Below, one piece after another: positions 17,531-24,848 of a stretch of 41,550 nt of DNA. The stretch covers positions 1 to 41,550 of the forward strand of contig JAFVUZ010000021.1 of NCBI GenBank assembly GCA_017502435.1. Reading direction: 5' to 3'. The notes below the pieces were generated by a model. It worked only from the letters and a program-made list of their open reading frames with translations, ran no database searches and had not been told where the DNA came from. Made by a program: the position numbers and the translations under genes. The stretch's first letter is position 1. Every line of letters begins with the position of its first letter. This stretch comes from Lentisphaeria bacterium (GTDB lineage: Bacteria > Verrucomicrobiota > Lentisphaeria > Victivallales > Victivallaceae).

Positions 17531-18712
17531 TCACAATATATATTCAATTGGGTGGGGGAACAATAAATCTATATTTCTCGGATGCAACTTAAAAATATAA
17601 CCATGATCACGAACTCGTTCATTCTTTTGCGAAAGAGTATAATCCATTGTGATAATGCCGCTTTCGACTAAATGTCCAAAGAGATACACATTGGGTGTCT
17701 TGGTGTGTATAACTTTATCGTAACGGAAATACTCAATACCATTTTCAAATGTTGTCGCAGCTTTGATCCAAAATGTTTCGTTATGCTTTTTGGCAAGTTC
17801 GGTCCTTAATTTTAGCAAACTCCACTTTGCGACATCTTCTCTGCCGATATTTGTAGATGCTATATTTTCCAAAAGGTCTTCATCTGAATTTACTTCAAAA
17901 TACAACCCTTGTGGATTAGGCTTATTGGAAACGGTACAATATAATTGAAGTCTCCCATCTTTGATATAACCAAAACGCTTTAAAATCCCCATCGCATTGT
18001 ATCTACTAATAGACCAATCCGGAACTTGAGTATACAAATTCACCCGATTGGGCATGGGAGTTCTGTCAGACATTCTTGAAGACTTAAGTTCAATCCCCTT
18101 ATAATCAGGATTACGGTTACAATTTGGCGGCAACCCCAACAAATTTTCCAAAGTCATACCAACTCCAGTATCTCCAGATTTTACTGTTGGGACAAAACCC
18201 ATTTGATGAATTACTCGTAACTTTTCCAATAACTCATTAGAAATACTATTTGCATCTGATATAATTGACATCATCAGATTATATGGTGCTGTATTGGGAT
18301 CAGTTAAAGCGTTTCTTAATGCTAAATCACTCAAATTGATAACATATAACTCATTGCGATAAACTGTGATTGCCAACAAATTATCAGGTTTGCAATACTT
18401 TTTCAAGTTTGCAAACCATATCCGTGGATCTCCCTGTTTTGTTTGTGGTCTGTATAATGAAGCATATGTCTTTTCATAACGATCAGAGTACACAAAGTAA
18501 GCTGTTATTATTACTTTATTTTCCTGCCCCTGTCCTTGAAGATCATAATTATGCAAACCCGCTTCTTTCAAAAACAAACGAACATCACCAATTGCATCCA
18601 TTATGGATTTGCCGTACCCAGTCGGAGTTGGCACAAGAAAGGTAACAGGAATACCTTGTTGAGCAAACAAAGGTAAAACATCGCTAATTGGAGTATCTGA
18701 ACGAGCAAGCAT
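17531..18712 (-). CDS. Type II restriction endonuclease, MvaI/BcnI family
   Basis: This enzyme probably cuts foreign DNA that lacks the cognate cytosine methylation. The C-terminal ~220 residues match the MvaI/BcnI family: GDTGVGMTLENLLGLPPN, then PDYKGIELKSSR with the active-site pattern D203-x4-E208-x-K210, and further on ATTFENGIEYFRYDK. MvaI and BcnI cut CCWGG and CCSGG, so a CCNGG-like site is likely. Unlike the ~240-residue founders, this protein has about 170 extra N-terminal residues that I cannot assign. GGAGAAA lies upstream of the ATG, which is only 2 bases after the methyltransferase stop. Confidence 0.88.
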   Translation of the reverse strand: MLARSDTPISDVLPLFAQQGIPVTFLVPTPTGYGKSIMDAIGDVRLFLKEAGLHNYDLQGQGQENKVIITAYFVYSDRYEKTYASLYRPQTKQGDPRIWFANLKKYCKPDNLLAITVYRNELYVINLSDLALRNALTDPNTAPYNLMMSIISDANSISNELLEKLRVIHQMGFVPTVKSGDTGVGMTLENLLGLPPNCNRNPDYKGIELKSSRMSDRTPMPNRVNLYTQVPDWSISRYNAMGILKRFGYIKDGRLQLYCTVSNKPNPQGLYFEVNSDEDLLENIASTNIGREDVAKWSLLKLRTELAKKHNETFWIKAATTFENGIEYFRYDKVIHTKTPNVYLFGHLVESGIITMDYTLSQKNERVRDHGYIFKLHPRNIDLLFPHPIEYIL

Positions 18713-18714
18713 TT

Positions 18715-20193
18715 TTATTTCTCCAACATTTGAGCAAAATGTTTTCCAATATTATATGCAAGACGTACCGGTACAGCATTCCCAATTTGCGTATATTTTG
18801 GAAGCTCTCTATCAAAAATTCCTTCTCTGGGATTTCCAGCACGCCGCAAACCACCTGTTGTTCGCTTACCCTTAAAGATGTACCAATCCGGAAACATTTG
18901 AAGTCGAGCCCATTCTCGAACAGTCAACGAACGAGGTTGTGCAAAATGCACATAATCATCAGGTGCAGAACAAGCCGTAATGGAAGGTCCATCTTCAGCC
19001 CATACTTCAGGCAAGACTTTCTGTGCAAATTTCTTCGTTCTAAACTGTTCAGGAATTTCTCCACCATTAGCAATCATTGCAGTAAATTTTTCTACAATAT
19101 TTGCAGAATGATTGCTATATTCTTGCTCAAGTAAGGCATCGCCTTTTTTGAGCATTTTACCATCCTTTTGCGTTCTAAAATAACGCTGTACATCGGAAGT
19201 AATCGAATGCTTATAACAAGTTGTTACACCGCCATTGATATATTCTGGATCAATTAAATCGGATAACAATTCACTCAAATCAGGATAACCGCCAACCGGC
19301 GACGGTAGAAAACCGCTTTTAACAGCATCATCAAACAATGGTTTCTCGGGAAAAATATCCTTCCTTAATCCAACAATGAGAATTCGAGGTCTGTTTTGAG
19401 GAACACCATAATCTTTGGCATGAACTAATTTAAAACACACATTGTAATCGGGAATAGATCGAAATGTTTTTAGAACATCTTCAAATATTTCACCTTTATG
19501 ACCTGCACTAGTCCACTTAGATGAAAGTAATCCTTTTACATTTTCAAAGAGAAAAATTTTAGGATGCAATTTACTGACAAGAAACGCCATATCCTGATAC
19601 AAGTAGTTTGATGGCAATTGCTCCTTTTCCACAGAGTATGACCGACGTATTCCAAGTCCTGAAAAACCTTGACAAGGCGGTCCTCCACAAACTAAATCTA
19701 AATCACCATTATAAATATCTATTCCAATTTCTTTTTGTATCTTATCACGAAAACCATCCAGTTTTTCTGAAGATAACACCAATTCTTTTACATCAGCAAC
19801 ATTATTTTCTTTAAGCCATGGGAATTCATCAGTACGATTGGCTAAATAAGTTGCCATTGCATCTGCATTCAACTCATTCACCAAAACTGGAGTAAAGCCG
19901 GCTTGTTCTAAACCGAGAGATAATCCGCCGCAGCCAGCGAACAAGTCTACGAAATATTTTTTTCTTGGGGTACGGGCAACAGGTATTATCTCGTCTGGTA
20001 CGGTTTCCACGATTTCGGAAATATCACACCCTAATGCCTGACTAATTCGATCAAGTACATTTACATGAACATTCTCATTTTTTGAAAGTTTTGCCATGCA
20101 AGAGGAACTAATGCCTGTCATGCTCCTCAAGACTGACTTATTCATATCTCGATCAATAAGCAGTTTCCAAAGTTTTTTGTATGAAATAGCCAT
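18715..20193 (-). CDS. DNA cytosine-5 methyltransferase with N-terminal Cro/C1-type HTH
   Basis: This is the protective and probably self-regulating partner of the endonuclease. Residues 1-60 form an XRE/Cro-type helix-turn-helix (KKLWKLLIDRDMNKSVLRSMTGISSS...). The methyltransferase follows with motif I FVDLFAGCGGLSLGLEQAGF, motif IV GGPPCQGFSGLG (catalytic Cys), motif VI FENVKGL, motif VIII QNRPRILIVGLR and motif X IGNAVPVRLAYNIG. All are intact. The start at 20193 (MAISYKK) is preferred over an ATG 105 bases upstream because the latter would overlap the promoter and lacks a ribosome site; CAGGG lies just upstream of 20193. M.EcoRII, M.SsoII and M.ScrFI are methyltransferases known to use such a domain as a repressor. 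Confidence 0.93.
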   Translation of the reverse strand: MAISYKKLWKLLIDRDMNKSVLRSMTGISSSCMAKLSKNENVHVNVLDRISQALGCDISEIVETVPDEIIPVARTPRKKYFVDLFAGCGGLSLGLEQAGFTPVLVNELNADAMATYLANRTDEFPWLKENNVADVKELVLSSEKLDGFRDKIQKEIGIDIYNGDLDLVCGGPPCQGFSGLGIRRSYSVEKEQLPSNYLYQDMAFLVSKLHPKIFLFENVKGLLSSKWTSAGHKGEIFEDVLKTFRSIPDYNVCFKLVHAKDYGVPQNRPRILIVGLRKDIFPEKPLFDDAVKSGFLPSPVGGYPDLSELLSDLIDPEYINGGVTTCYKHSITSDVQRYFRTQKDGKMLKKGDALLEQEYSNHSANIVEKFTAMIANGGEIPEQFRTKKFAQKVLPEVWAEDGPSITACSAPDDYVHFAQPRSLTVREWARLQMFPDWYIFKGKRTTGGLRRAGNPREGIFDRELPKYTQIGNAVPVRLAYNIGKHFAQMLEK

Positions 20194-20210
20194 TTTGCAC
20201 CCTGTACTGT

Positions 20211-20255
20211 TTACTATAATTTGTAGTAATATACCGCTTATATTGGATTTTTCAA
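20211..20255 (-). promoter_or_regulatory. Promoter of the R-M operon with overlapping inverted repeat (candidate operator)
   Basis: On the minus strand TTGAAA (20250-20255) and TATATT (20228-20233) are 16 bases apart. Starting within the -10 box and running downstream is a perfect inverted repeat TTACTA-N7-TAGTAA (20211-20229). A repressor bound there would block transcription, which suits autoregulation by the methyltransferase's HTH domain. Confidence 0.6.
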
Positions 20256-20905
20256 CTAAAAATCTTTGCGTTCGCAGAATTTTTTTTGCCGATTGCAAAG
20301 ATATTGCTGTATTGTTTTATATTCTTGTAATTTATCAGCTATCAACAAGAGCCCTTGTGTCACTGGTTTTGGGATTTTGAAAATGGTTGGTGTTTTGATT
20401 AGGCGATAAATGGTAAGGATTTTCTGTTGATTCAAAACAAAAGTGTTTAAATAGAATGGTCGGGGACACAAGGAGCGGAGAGTTTTGATTCAGAAAAAAA
20501 TAGTCGGGGATTTATTTTTCTTCACTTGAAAAGCGAAAAATCAATGGATTTTGATCATAAACGCGGTGTCCCCGGTAAAGGCAAAACGGAAAATTTTGGC
20601 TGCTTTATGGCGTTTTCCCGTTCTTCAAATTCTCCAAACAGAGAATTTAAAACGAAAAACCAGTCGGTTAGACCGGCGGGGATTATCCCCAAAAATGTGC
20701 CGATAGCCACGCTTCATATCGGGAGCGAAACGGACGATGCTTTATATTTGCAAAAGCAAATGCTTCAGCCGTCTTCGCTCTGCGGGCTACGCCGTGCCAA
20801 GTCTGAAAAGGCGTTTATGAAGCACGGCTTCGCCGTATGAAGCACAGCTTACGCTGCATGAAGCGGCTCTTCCACCTTCGCCAAGGCTACGGCGGACAAG
20901 GCGAG
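20256..20905. other. Non-coding, repeat-rich gap upstream of the R-M operon
   Basis: I see no supported gene. The stretch has an inverted pair CCTTGTGTC (20353-20361) and GACACAAGG (20465-20473). AATGGTCGGGG (20456) and AAAAAAATAGTCGGGG (20494-20509) resemble the tRNA-Pro 3' end. A palindrome-rich block (about 20690-20905) has repeated ATGAAGC/GCTTCAT arms and the motif CTTCGCCAAGGCTACGGCGG, a variant of one in copies R3 and R4. Confidence 0.55.
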
Positions 20906-20972
20906 CCATGAAACGAAGCCTGACGGCTTCATGTTTTTTTGCCTTGGAATCAAGGCAAAAAAAATAGTCGGG
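20906..20972 (+). repeat. ~65-bp direct repeat, right copy (DR-B) flanking the R-M island
   Basis: It matches DR-A (16415-16482) through both stem-loops and the AAGGC-A8-T tail. The final bases TAGTCGGG(A)AAAGAGGATT resemble the tRNA-Pro 3' part TGGTCGGGGTGAGAGGATT. From 20973 to 21168 there is no gene, only short palindromes such as GCGT/ACGC (around 21006-21018) and CATTCCGACATAG-type arms (around 21070). Confidence 0.7.
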
Positions 20973-21181
20973 AAAAGAGGATTATGACCACGCCGGAGGC
21001 GGGGTGCGTGAGTAACGCAGGCTGAAAGCCGAGTAACGGAGGGCAACCATTATAAAAAAATCGCTCCATACCGACTATGTCGGAATGGAACTGAAAAGAA
21101 AATCTGAAAAATCATTAACAAATTTTATTTGAGAAAATGATTTTGATGATTTTATTAAGCGATTTTTCAAGGCAAAAAAAA

Positions 21182-21259
21182 TGGTCGGGGTGAGAGGATT
21201 TGAACCTCCGGCCTCTGCGTCCCGAACGCAGCGCTCTAGCCAGACTGAGCCACACCCCG
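21182..21259 (-). tRNA. tRNA-Pro (anticodon CGG)
   Basis: The minus strand folds into a full cloverleaf. The acceptor CGGGGTG pairs with CACCCCG, a D arm GCTC/GAGC follows, then an anticodon stem CTGCG/CGCAG with loop TTCGGGA (anticodon CGG, codon CCG), a T arm GGAGG/CCTCT with loop TTCAAAT, then discriminator A and an encoded CCA. The layout matches bacterial proline tRNAs. The CCA end faces the R-M island. Confidence 0.96.
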
Positions 21260-21274
21260 ACAAAGGATAGGCTT

Positions 21275-21302
21275 AATATAACGCATTTTTTGCGTTTATC
21301 AA
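21275..21302 (-). promoter_or_regulatory. Promoter of tRNA-Pro
   Basis: TTGATA and TATATT are 16 bases apart on the minus strand, ending 15 bases before the mature tRNA. The spacer is itself a stem-loop (AACGCA/TGCGTT) that may also weaken read-through from jag. Confidence 0.6.
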
Positions 21303-21312
21303 GCCCTTTTTC

Positions 21313-21846
21313 TTATTTTTTTAAAGAAATTACAACTTTTTTCATTGTTCCTTCGCCTTCACTCTCAGTTGTGAGCTCGGCGTCATCTTTCAAAGTCATA
21401 TGAATAATACGGCGATCATGCGGATTCATCAACGGCAATGTAACCGATTCACCCCAACGTTTTACTTCTTTGCCGGCATCCAAGGCCTGCTGACGGAGTG
21501 CATCCTCTGAAATGCCGCTTTCACTTTTGCGGGAACGGCCGCCGCGTTCACGGCGATCACCTTTGGAACCGCGTTCACGATTTTTTGAATAACCGTCAAT
21601 ATCCAGCATGATACGGGGAAATTCTTTATCGCCGTTATACATGATCAGATTGAGAAGATACTGCATATTTTCCAGAGTCTGACCGCTTTTACCGATAATA
21701 CGGCCGGGTTCTTCAGAATTGATTTTAATTGCAATACGTTCATTTTTTTCTTCACCGCGGACACTGGCTTCAAGACCGAGATAATCAAGCATCATTCCAA
21801 GGGTCTTGACTGCCATGTCTTTTTGTTCTTCAAATTTTGAAGTCAT
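21313..21846 (-). CDS. jag: Jag (KhpB/EloR) RNA-binding protein, KH plus R3H domains
   Basis: This is a cytoplasmic RNA-binding protein usually encoded next to yidC and linked to envelope and cell-division control. The 177-residue chain has a KH-type domain with the GxxG loop (GRIIGKSGQTLENMQYLLN) and an R3H domain near the C-terminus (NPHDRRIIHMTL). Between them is an Arg/Gly/Ser-rich linker. No separate N-terminal Jag_N domain is obvious, so it is a short form. The start at 21846 has AAGGAGAATTAAA upstream; a 15-codon longer reading frame would run into yidC and lacks a ribosome site. Confidence 0.92.
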   Translation of the reverse strand: MTSKFEEQKDMAVKTLGMMLDYLGLEASVRGEEKNERIAIKINSEEPGRIIGKSGQTLENMQYLLNLIMYNGDKEFPRIMLDIDGYSKNRERGSKGDRRERGGRSRKSESGISEDALRQQALDAGKEVKRWGESVTLPLMNPHDRRIIHMTLKDDAELTTESEGEGTMKKVVISLKK

Positions 21847-21877
21847 TTTAATTCTCCTTTTTCGCCGCCCGTAAAAC

Positions 21878-23572
21878 TTATGCTGCGGCACTTTTCTTTT
21901 TGTCCAACCTACGCTGCAGATATACCTGCAAAAGACTGAAAATCTGACTTACTGTCCAGTATAATGTCAAGCCGGAAGGCAGATCATACAGGAAAATAAG
22001 CATGATTACGGGCATCAATGCCATCATTTTCTGTTGGGCAGGATCCATCGCACTTGGTGTAATTTTCTGCTGCACAACCATTAATGCCGTCATAACGATA
22101 ACCAACGGATTCAATTTCAAAGTACTGATACCGAAAATTGAAAATCCGAGCGAATGCGACCAGACTGTATCTGCTGTTGCCAAATCTGATGCCCACCAGA
22201 AGGGAACCTGACGCAGCTCAAGAGCATTGTCTAATGTCGCATAAAGTGCGAAAAATACCGGAATTTGCAGTAAAATCGGCAAACAACCGCTGAATGGATT
22301 GACCTGTTCTTTCTGGTACAATTCCATAGTTTTGGTGTTGAGGAGCTGCGGATTATCCTTGTATTTTTCACGCAATTCTTTGATCTGCGGCTGCAATTTC
22401 TGCATTTTTTTCATAGATTCATTTGATTTCTGGGTAACCGGCCAGAAAATCAGACGGACTATGACAGTCAGAATAATAATACTCCAACCGTATGAACCGC
22501 AAATATTTTTGAACATAACCAATAACCAGAGCAGTCCTTTGGCAAGCGGATTCAACGGTCCCCATGCCAGATTAATGAGAGTTGAACATTCAGGATCAAA
22601 ATCCTTCAGCAATCCCGGTTCTTTCGGACCTGCATAATATTGGAAATTGAAAACTTTTTCAGCATTTTTGTCAAGTTTGACATTTGAATATTGAGCAGCT
22701 ATTGAAGCAAGATAATTTTTCTTGTCATCAAGTTTGATACGACCGGCAACAGGAGTGAAATTTTCTTCACTTTTGAGAATAAGTGTGAAAAATTTATTGC
22801 TCAAAGCCTCCCAGCGTGCAATCAAAGCCGGTGAAAGAAAAAATTTGGAATCAGAAACATCACATTTCAAAGTCTCATCATTATTATTGTTGTCAAAAGT
22901 TGTGATTTCAAGTTTATCACTGCGAATCTTGTCGCCGGAAAGAATACTCCACGGCTGCAGATCACCGCCGCTGACCTTGAAAATCGGCAGAACTGCATCT
23001 TTATTGCTTTTAAGTGAAACTGTATAATTCACAGTATAATCATTGTTGAGTTCATAGGTACGGTTCATAATAATTTCAGAACCGTCTTTGAGAATAACAC
23101 GATTTTTGATAACTGCCTTATTATCAGCAACTTTTTTGTATTCAACAACATCGTATGAAACTACATCGACATTGACAAACTCTGCAGAAAGCATACCTTT
23201 TTGAAGTTTATAATCATTTGAAACAATTATTTTGCCATTTTTTGCATTATTGAGAAAATCTTTAAAAACAATTTTGTCAATTGAACTCAAATCTTCTTTG
23301 AAGAATACTTCACAGCATTTATTTTCCAATTTGAGAACCGGAAATTTTGTAATTTTTTCAACTTTTTTTGCAGCTTTTTCAACAATTCCGTCTTTTTTTG
23401 CAACAGCAGTATCGACAGATTTCTGTTCAGATTTAACTGCATTTTCTTTTTTGACGGTCTTAATTTCAGTTTTTTCGGGAATCCAGCCCATCTTACGGCA
23501 GAAAGGTTCCCAACCAAACAAAACAATAAGACAAATCGCAAGAACGATTATTGATTCTTTATCTAATTTCAC
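21878..23572 (-). CDS. yidC: Membrane protein insertase YidC
   Basis: YidC inserts and folds inner-membrane proteins, alone or with the Sec translocon. The 564-residue protein has an N-terminal membrane anchor (about 8-25), a large periplasmic domain typical of Gram-negative (YidC1) forms, and the conserved C-terminal core with several helices (PLAKGLLWLLVMFKNICGSYGWSIIILTVIVR... through YWTVSQIFSLLQVYLQRR). The positively charged patch after the first core helix (KMQKLQPQIKELREKY) is present. It ends in a basic tail (RRLDKKKS). It sits in the classic rpmH-rnpA-yidD-yidC-jag order. Confidence 0.97.
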   Translation of the reverse strand: MKLDKESIIVLAICLIVLFGWEPFCRKMGWIPEKTEIKTVKKENAVKSEQKSVDTAVAKKDGIVEKAAKKVEKITKFPVLKLENKCCEVFFKEDLSSIDKIVFKDFLNNAKNGKIIVSNDYKLQKGMLSAEFVNVDVVSYDVVEYKKVADNKAVIKNRVILKDGSEIIMNRTYELNNDYTVNYTVSLKSNKDAVLPIFKVSGGDLQPWSILSGDKIRSDKLEITTFDNNNNDETLKCDVSDSKFFLSPALIARWEALSNKFFTLILKSEENFTPVAGRIKLDDKKNYLASIAAQYSNVKLDKNAEKVFNFQYYAGPKEPGLLKDFDPECSTLINLAWGPLNPLAKGLLWLLVMFKNICGSYGWSIIILTVIVRLIFWPVTQKSNESMKKMQKLQPQIKELREKYKDNPQLLNTKTMELYQKEQVNPFSGCLPILLQIPVFFALYATLDNALELRQVPFWWASDLATADTVWSHSLGFSIFGISTLKLNPLVIVMTALMVVQQKITPSAMDPAQQKMMALMPVIMLIFLYDLPSGLTLYWTVSQIFSLLQVYLQRRLDKKKSAAA

Positions 23573-23630
23573 TGTAAATTCCTCATGATGACTCGCATCA
23601 GTTTGTAAGTCAAAAGCAACGCAACACGAC

Positions 23631-23888
23631 TTACTTTTTTAAATTTTTCGGCGGCACAGGATCGTAACCGCCTTTGCAGAACGGATGACAACGCATTAAA
23701 CGTTTAAATGTCAACCACAAACCTGCAATCACTCCATGTACTTCAATCGCCTCAATAGCATAAGACGAACAGGAAGGATTGAATCTGCAGCAGCGTGGAA
23801 ACAGCGGTGAGATAAATTTTTTGTAAATACGAATCAGTCCGATAAATATAAATGAGAAAAATGATGAAAAAAATCCGGTTATTTTCAT
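23631..23888 (-). CDS. yidD: Membrane protein insertion efficiency factor YidD
   Basis: This small membrane-associated helper of YidC has 85 residues. It begins with a hydrophobic helix and has the family cysteine pattern [19 protein letters not shown] and [13 protein letters not shown]. Its ATG overlaps the rnpA stop by four bases (ATGA). Confidence 0.95.
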   Translation of the reverse strand: MKITGFFSSFFSFIFIGLIRIYKKFISPLFPRCCRFNPSCSSYAIEAIEVHGVIAGLWLTFKRLMRCHPFCKGGYDPVPPKNLKK

Positions 23889-24241
23889 TTCAAAACTTTC
23901 AATTCCAACAACGAATTTTTCAATTCAGAAATCGTATCATCAAGTTTGTAATCCATCATTCTTTTGCGTGGAATGAGTACAATATGACATGGCTGAATAT
24001 CATTTTTCAGCAAACGGAAACTTTCAAACAACAAACGGCGTGCCCGATTTCTGCGGACCGCCAAAACGCTGTATTTACGACTGCATATCACGCCGCAGCG
24101 TACATTTGTCAATCCTTCAAAAGATTTTGCAACTACCGTCAGGAAACCTTTTGAAACGATTTTTTCTCCGCGGAAACGGACATTTTCAAACTCAGATTTG
24201 AGTTTTAATTTGTCCTCTTTTTTCAAAGTTTTTTTCAACAT
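23885..24241 (-). CDS. rnpA: Ribonuclease P protein component
   Basis: RnpA is the protein subunit of RNase P, which trims the 5' ends of tRNA precursors. The 118-residue basic protein contains the signature [14 protein letters not shown] and an [16 protein letters not shown] segment. The ATG at 24241 has GGGGAAG upstream; an ATG 24 bases earlier has no ribosome site. Confidence 0.94.
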   Translation of the reverse strand: MLKKTLKKEDKLKLKSEFENVRFRGEKIVSKGFLTVVAKSFEGLTNVRCGVICSRKYSVLAVRRNRARRLLFESFRLLKNDIQPCHIVLIPRKRMMDYKLDDTISELKNSLLELKVLK

Positions 24242-24314
24242 GAGATCTTCCCCGGAGAATACCAAAAATCTGTACTTTTTGAAAACAGAAAGTACAGATT
24301 ATCAGTTCCAGTGA

Positions 24315-24449
24315 TTATGCAGAGAGAACGGCACGGCCTTTTTGACGACGGCGTTTCAAAACCAATCTTCCGCCTCTGGTTTTCATGCGGGCCATAAAAC
24401 CGATACGACGTTTTCTTCTGCGATTAGAAGGTTGAAATGTTCTTTTCAT
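24315..24449 (-). CDS. rpmH: 50S ribosomal protein L34
   Basis: This 44-residue, very basic protein starts [20 protein letters not shown] and has [15 protein letters not shown] near the end, the full L34 pattern. AAAGGAG lies ten bases upstream of the ATG. It is the first gene of the rpmH-rnpA-yidD-yidC-jag cluster. Confidence 0.97.
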   Translation of the reverse strand: MKRTFQPSNRRRKRRIGFMARMKTRGGRLVLKRRRQKGRAVLSA

Positions 24450-24509
24450 AATAAATTCTCCTTTGATTATCAATAAAGTACAAAATTACAGTTATATCCG
24501 TGAATTCAT

Positions 24510-24537
24510 AATATATACCATTTTCAGAAATATTCAA
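24510..24537 (-). promoter_or_regulatory. Candidate promoter of the rpmH-jag operon
   Basis: TTGAAT and TATATT lie 16 bases apart on the minus strand, about 60 bases upstream of rpmH. Confidence 0.5.
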
Positions 24538-24848
24538 GTCTCAACAACTAAAATCTTTTAAAATTTTCCAAACTGCATCCTTGCAGCGGATGTTTATTAC
24601 TATTATTATAATATCTTTTATTAAACAGAATATTATTATTAGTATGTAATTGCAAAATCTGTTAATAACTTTTATAAACCATTGAATATTAAATAATTAC
24701 AATTTATTTTTTCTGTTGATAAGTCTGTTCACAAAATGTTATCGGTGTTAATAAGTTGATACTTGTTAACATTCATCAACAACTTATCAATAGCCTATTA
24801 ACAGAGTTATTAACAACCGTTTTAAACACAATATTTTTTATATTGTCA
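24538..24848. other. Candidate chromosomal origin (oriC) with DnaA-box-like sites
   Basis: This gap is strongly AT-rich and holds several 9-mers one or two changes from the DnaA box TTATCCACA: TGTTAATAA (24660-24668, 24746-24754), TGTTGATAA (24714-24722), TTATCAATA (24784-24792), CTATTAACA (24795-24803) and TTATTAACA (24807-24815). A pure A/T block (about 24598-24650), ACTATTATTATAATAT and its near-inverse, could be an unwinding element. In many bacteria rpmH-rnpA sits beside oriC with dnaA on the other side; here dnaA is missing. Confidence 0.55.

Noticed and set aside
18715-20298. Earlier start of the methyltransferase at 20298
   Set aside because: It would place the -10/-35 boxes and the inverted repeat inside the gene and lacks a ribosome site; family resemblance begins with the HTH after 20193.
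20526-20840. Open frame of ~104 codons in the gap upstream of the R-M operon
   Set aside because: It is made of palindromic repeat sequence, has no family resemblance and no convincing ribosome site.
20849-21046. Small minus-strand open frame beside tRNA-Pro
   Set aside because: It falls inside DR-B and the palindromic repeat block; its reading frame is explained by the repeat.
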